From the NCBI GenBank assembly GCA_023437865.1, contig JAEZFE010000409.1, forward strand, positions 1 through 8,547: DNA of 8,547 nucleotides, read 5' to 3'. The position numbers were made by a program, and so were the translations under genes. Below, piece by piece: positions 7,628-8,547 of this stretch (positions are counted from its first letter, which is position 1; every line of letters begins with the position of its first letter). The notes beneath the pieces are model-generated. The model had not been told where the DNA came from and ran no database searches. It saw only the letters and a list, made by a program, of their open reading frames with translations. The stretch comes from Pseudomonadota bacterium. Its GTDB lineage: Bacteria; Pseudomonadota; Alphaproteobacteria; Rhodospirillales; Magnetospirillaceae.

Positions 7628-8016
7628 CAGGCGTAAGGCGCGTAGGACTTTTCTTCGACCAGGCTGGAGCCCAGCAGGTCGTTGATCTTGCGCTTGGCGA
7701 CGGCACGCTCGTCATTGGTGAAATAAACGGCGCGGGCCAGCTCGATGAACTTGGCGCCGAAATCCTTGGCGCGCTCGCAGTCGCGGATGTCGTCCTCGAT
7801 CACCCACAACTTTTCGTTGATGGCCTTGAGCTCGGCGGCGAGGACGGCGAGGCCGGCATGGCCGGGAAACTCGCGCTCGCGCACGGCCACCAACTCGTTC
7901 AGCTCCTTGGTCACGTTCGCGAGCTTGCCGGAATCGGTCAGGCGCTCGGCCTTGATCTCCAGGATGGTGATCTTGTCGATGACCTCGCCCCACGACACCG
8001 GCACCAGAACGGACAT
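7627..8016 (-). CDS. DUF6165 family protein
   Basis: A 129-residue protein starting MSVLVPVSWGEVIDKITILEIK, the hallmark N-terminus of the DUF6165 family, followed by charged, mostly helical sequence (KELNELVAVRE, AELKAINEKLWVIEDDIRDCE) that could form a coiled coil. No catalytic motif or membrane segment is visible and no function is assigned here. The family is often seen next to glycosyltransferase and LPS genes, as it is here: its stop overlaps the start of the GT9 gene by one base. Start choice: ATG 8016 has GGGAA (8029-8025) 8 nt upstream and gives the family-typical start. ATG 8025 and TTG 8031 are in frame but lack a spaced ribosome site. A role in lipopolysaccharide or capsule assembly is inferred from neighbours. 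Confidence 0.75.
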   Translation of the reverse strand: MSVLVPVSWGEVIDKITILEIKAERLTDSGKLANVTKELNELVAVREREFPGHAGLAVLAAELKAINEKLWVIEDDIRDCERAKDFGAKFIELARAVYFTNDERAVAKRKINDLLGSSLVEEKSYAPYA

Positions 8017-8039
8017 GGCTTGCATTCCCAACGCTTGAA

Positions 8040-8091
8040 GGTGGGGCGCGTTCTAGCAGATTTCCGGGACGGTAGCTAGAACGCCTCCACC
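8040..8091. repeat. Inverted repeat over the 3' end of the FmdE-like gene
   Basis: GCGTTCTAGC (8048-8057) and GCTAGAACGC (8075-8084) are perfect 10-bp complements separated by 17 nt. With C8047 bulged the pairing extends outward to 8040 and 8091 (GGTGG with CCACC), giving about 17 pairs including one G-T position. In minus-strand RNA that position is a C-A mismatch. The stop codon TAG of the FmdE-like gene (8078-8076) is inside one arm. No T-run follows on either strand. It lies in the 59-nt gap before the DUF6165 gene and may be a terminator without U-tract, an attenuator, an mRNA-stability element or an operator. Confidence 0.75.
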
Positions 8092-8547
8092 CGCACCACC
8101 TCGTCGCGGGCCAGCAGGATGCGGCGCACGCGGTCCTGCCACAGGCGGGCGAAGGTGGTGGCGTCCTGGGGCGTATCGAGCCCGGCCAGCAGGCGCTGAA
8201 GCGCGGCGCGCATCTCGGGCGCGGCCGGCACCAGACCCGGATCGTAAGTGGCCAAAATGCCGGCACCGGTATCGGTGCGGCGGAACCCCAAGGTGGCCGG
8301 GATATTGGTGCCGAACCGCACCAGGCCGACGCGGTTGAACCGGCCGGCAATGCCCTTGAACCCGCCGGCACCGGCGGCACCGGTGACCAACCCGGCCACG
8401 GCGGCGATGACGCCGGTCACCCCTTCGTCCTGGCAATCGGGCAGGCTGAGCGTCACCGCACCGCGTTCGGGCTCGCCCTTGGGCCACAGGGCGGCCAGGG
8501 CTTGGGCGGTCATCAGCCAGGCACCGGCCACGGTGGGACAGCAATGC
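8076..8547 (-). CDS. FmdE-like family protein, N-terminus outside window (partial)
   Basis: 156 residues are visible, ending at TAG 8078-8076; the gene runs off the right edge. The frame remains open to position 8546 and the first visible residues are HCCPTVAGAWLMTAQALAAL. This resembles the HGHxCPG-like motif of FmdE-domain proteins (Pfam 'FmdE', named from the molybdenum formylmethanofuran dehydrogenase operon). Next come LSLPDCQDEGVTGVIAAVAGLVTGAAG, a glycine-rich GGFKGIAGRFNRVGLVRFG, and a C-terminal FARLWQDRVRRILLARDEV. A GTG at 8531 could mimic a start, but it would cut off the His-Cys-Cys-Pro motif, so the true start is very likely beyond the window. These bacterial relatives are not tied to methanogenesis and their reaction is unknown to me; the Cys/His motif suggests metal binding. 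The family call is from remembered motif patterns. Confidence 0.55.
   Translation of the reverse strand, partial: HCCPTVAGAWLMTAQALAALWPKGEPERGAVTLSLPDCQDEGVTGVIAAVAGLVTGAAGAGGFKGIAGRFNRVGLVRFGTNIPATLGFRRTDTGAGILATYDPGLVPAAPEMRAALQRLLAGLDTPQDATTFARLWQDRVRRILLARDEVVRVEAF

Noticed and set aside
6237..7715. 492-codon - strand frame overlapping the GT9 genes and DUF6165
   Set aside because: It is a frame-shifted reading of the real genes, Arg/Pro/Gly-rich, and crosses three good gene boundaries.
8529..8531. GTG as the start of the FmdE-like gene
   Set aside because: The frame is open upstream to the window edge and encodes the motif-like His-Cys-Cys-Pro, so the true start is most likely outside.

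Overview
The window looks like chromosomal DNA from a GC-rich alphaproteobacterium. Rhodospirillales, perhaps a Magnetospirillum-like organism, is my best guess. This rests on the GC-rich codon use, the aerobic cobaltochelatase pair cobS-cobT beside a J-domain gene and a BolA gene, and the etfA-hbd junction. It is an inference; no 16S or other marker is present.

Layout: (1) Positions 1-1121, + strand: the 3' end of etfA, then a complete 3-hydroxybutyryl-CoA dehydrogenase gene (hbd) closed by a strong intrinsic terminator. This is an acyl-CoA oxidation or polyhydroxybutyrate module. (2) Positions 1122-1461: a non-coding stretch between convergent genes, with a short 30-bp-period direct repeat and a likely terminator for the leftward operon. 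(3) Positions 4966 down to 1462, - strand: a tight operon of a J-domain protein, cobS (AAA+ ATPase) and cobT (VWA/MIDAS subunit). CobS and CobT drive cobalt insertion by CobN in aerobic cobalamin synthesis. The J-domain gene overlaps cobS by 4 bp, and cobT probably starts at a TTG 11 nt after cobS. (4) Positions 5096-5362, + strand: a small bolA-family gene divergent from the operon. (5) Positions 8547 down to 5369, - strand: a truncated gene resembling the FmdE family, then DUF6165, then two paralogous family-9 glycosyltransferases. The last three are translationally coupled or nearly so and suggest lipopolysaccharide or other surface-glycan assembly.

No mobile element, tRNA, rRNA or CRISPR array was seen, and most of the window is ordinary housekeeping content. 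The points most worth a second look are a 10-bp perfect inverted repeat, extendable to about 17 bp, over the FmdE-like stop codon; a matching cysteine cluster at the C-termini of both glycosyltransferases; a possible near-leaderless promoter for the J-domain/cobS/cobT operon; and the unusual domain order of the J-domain protein.
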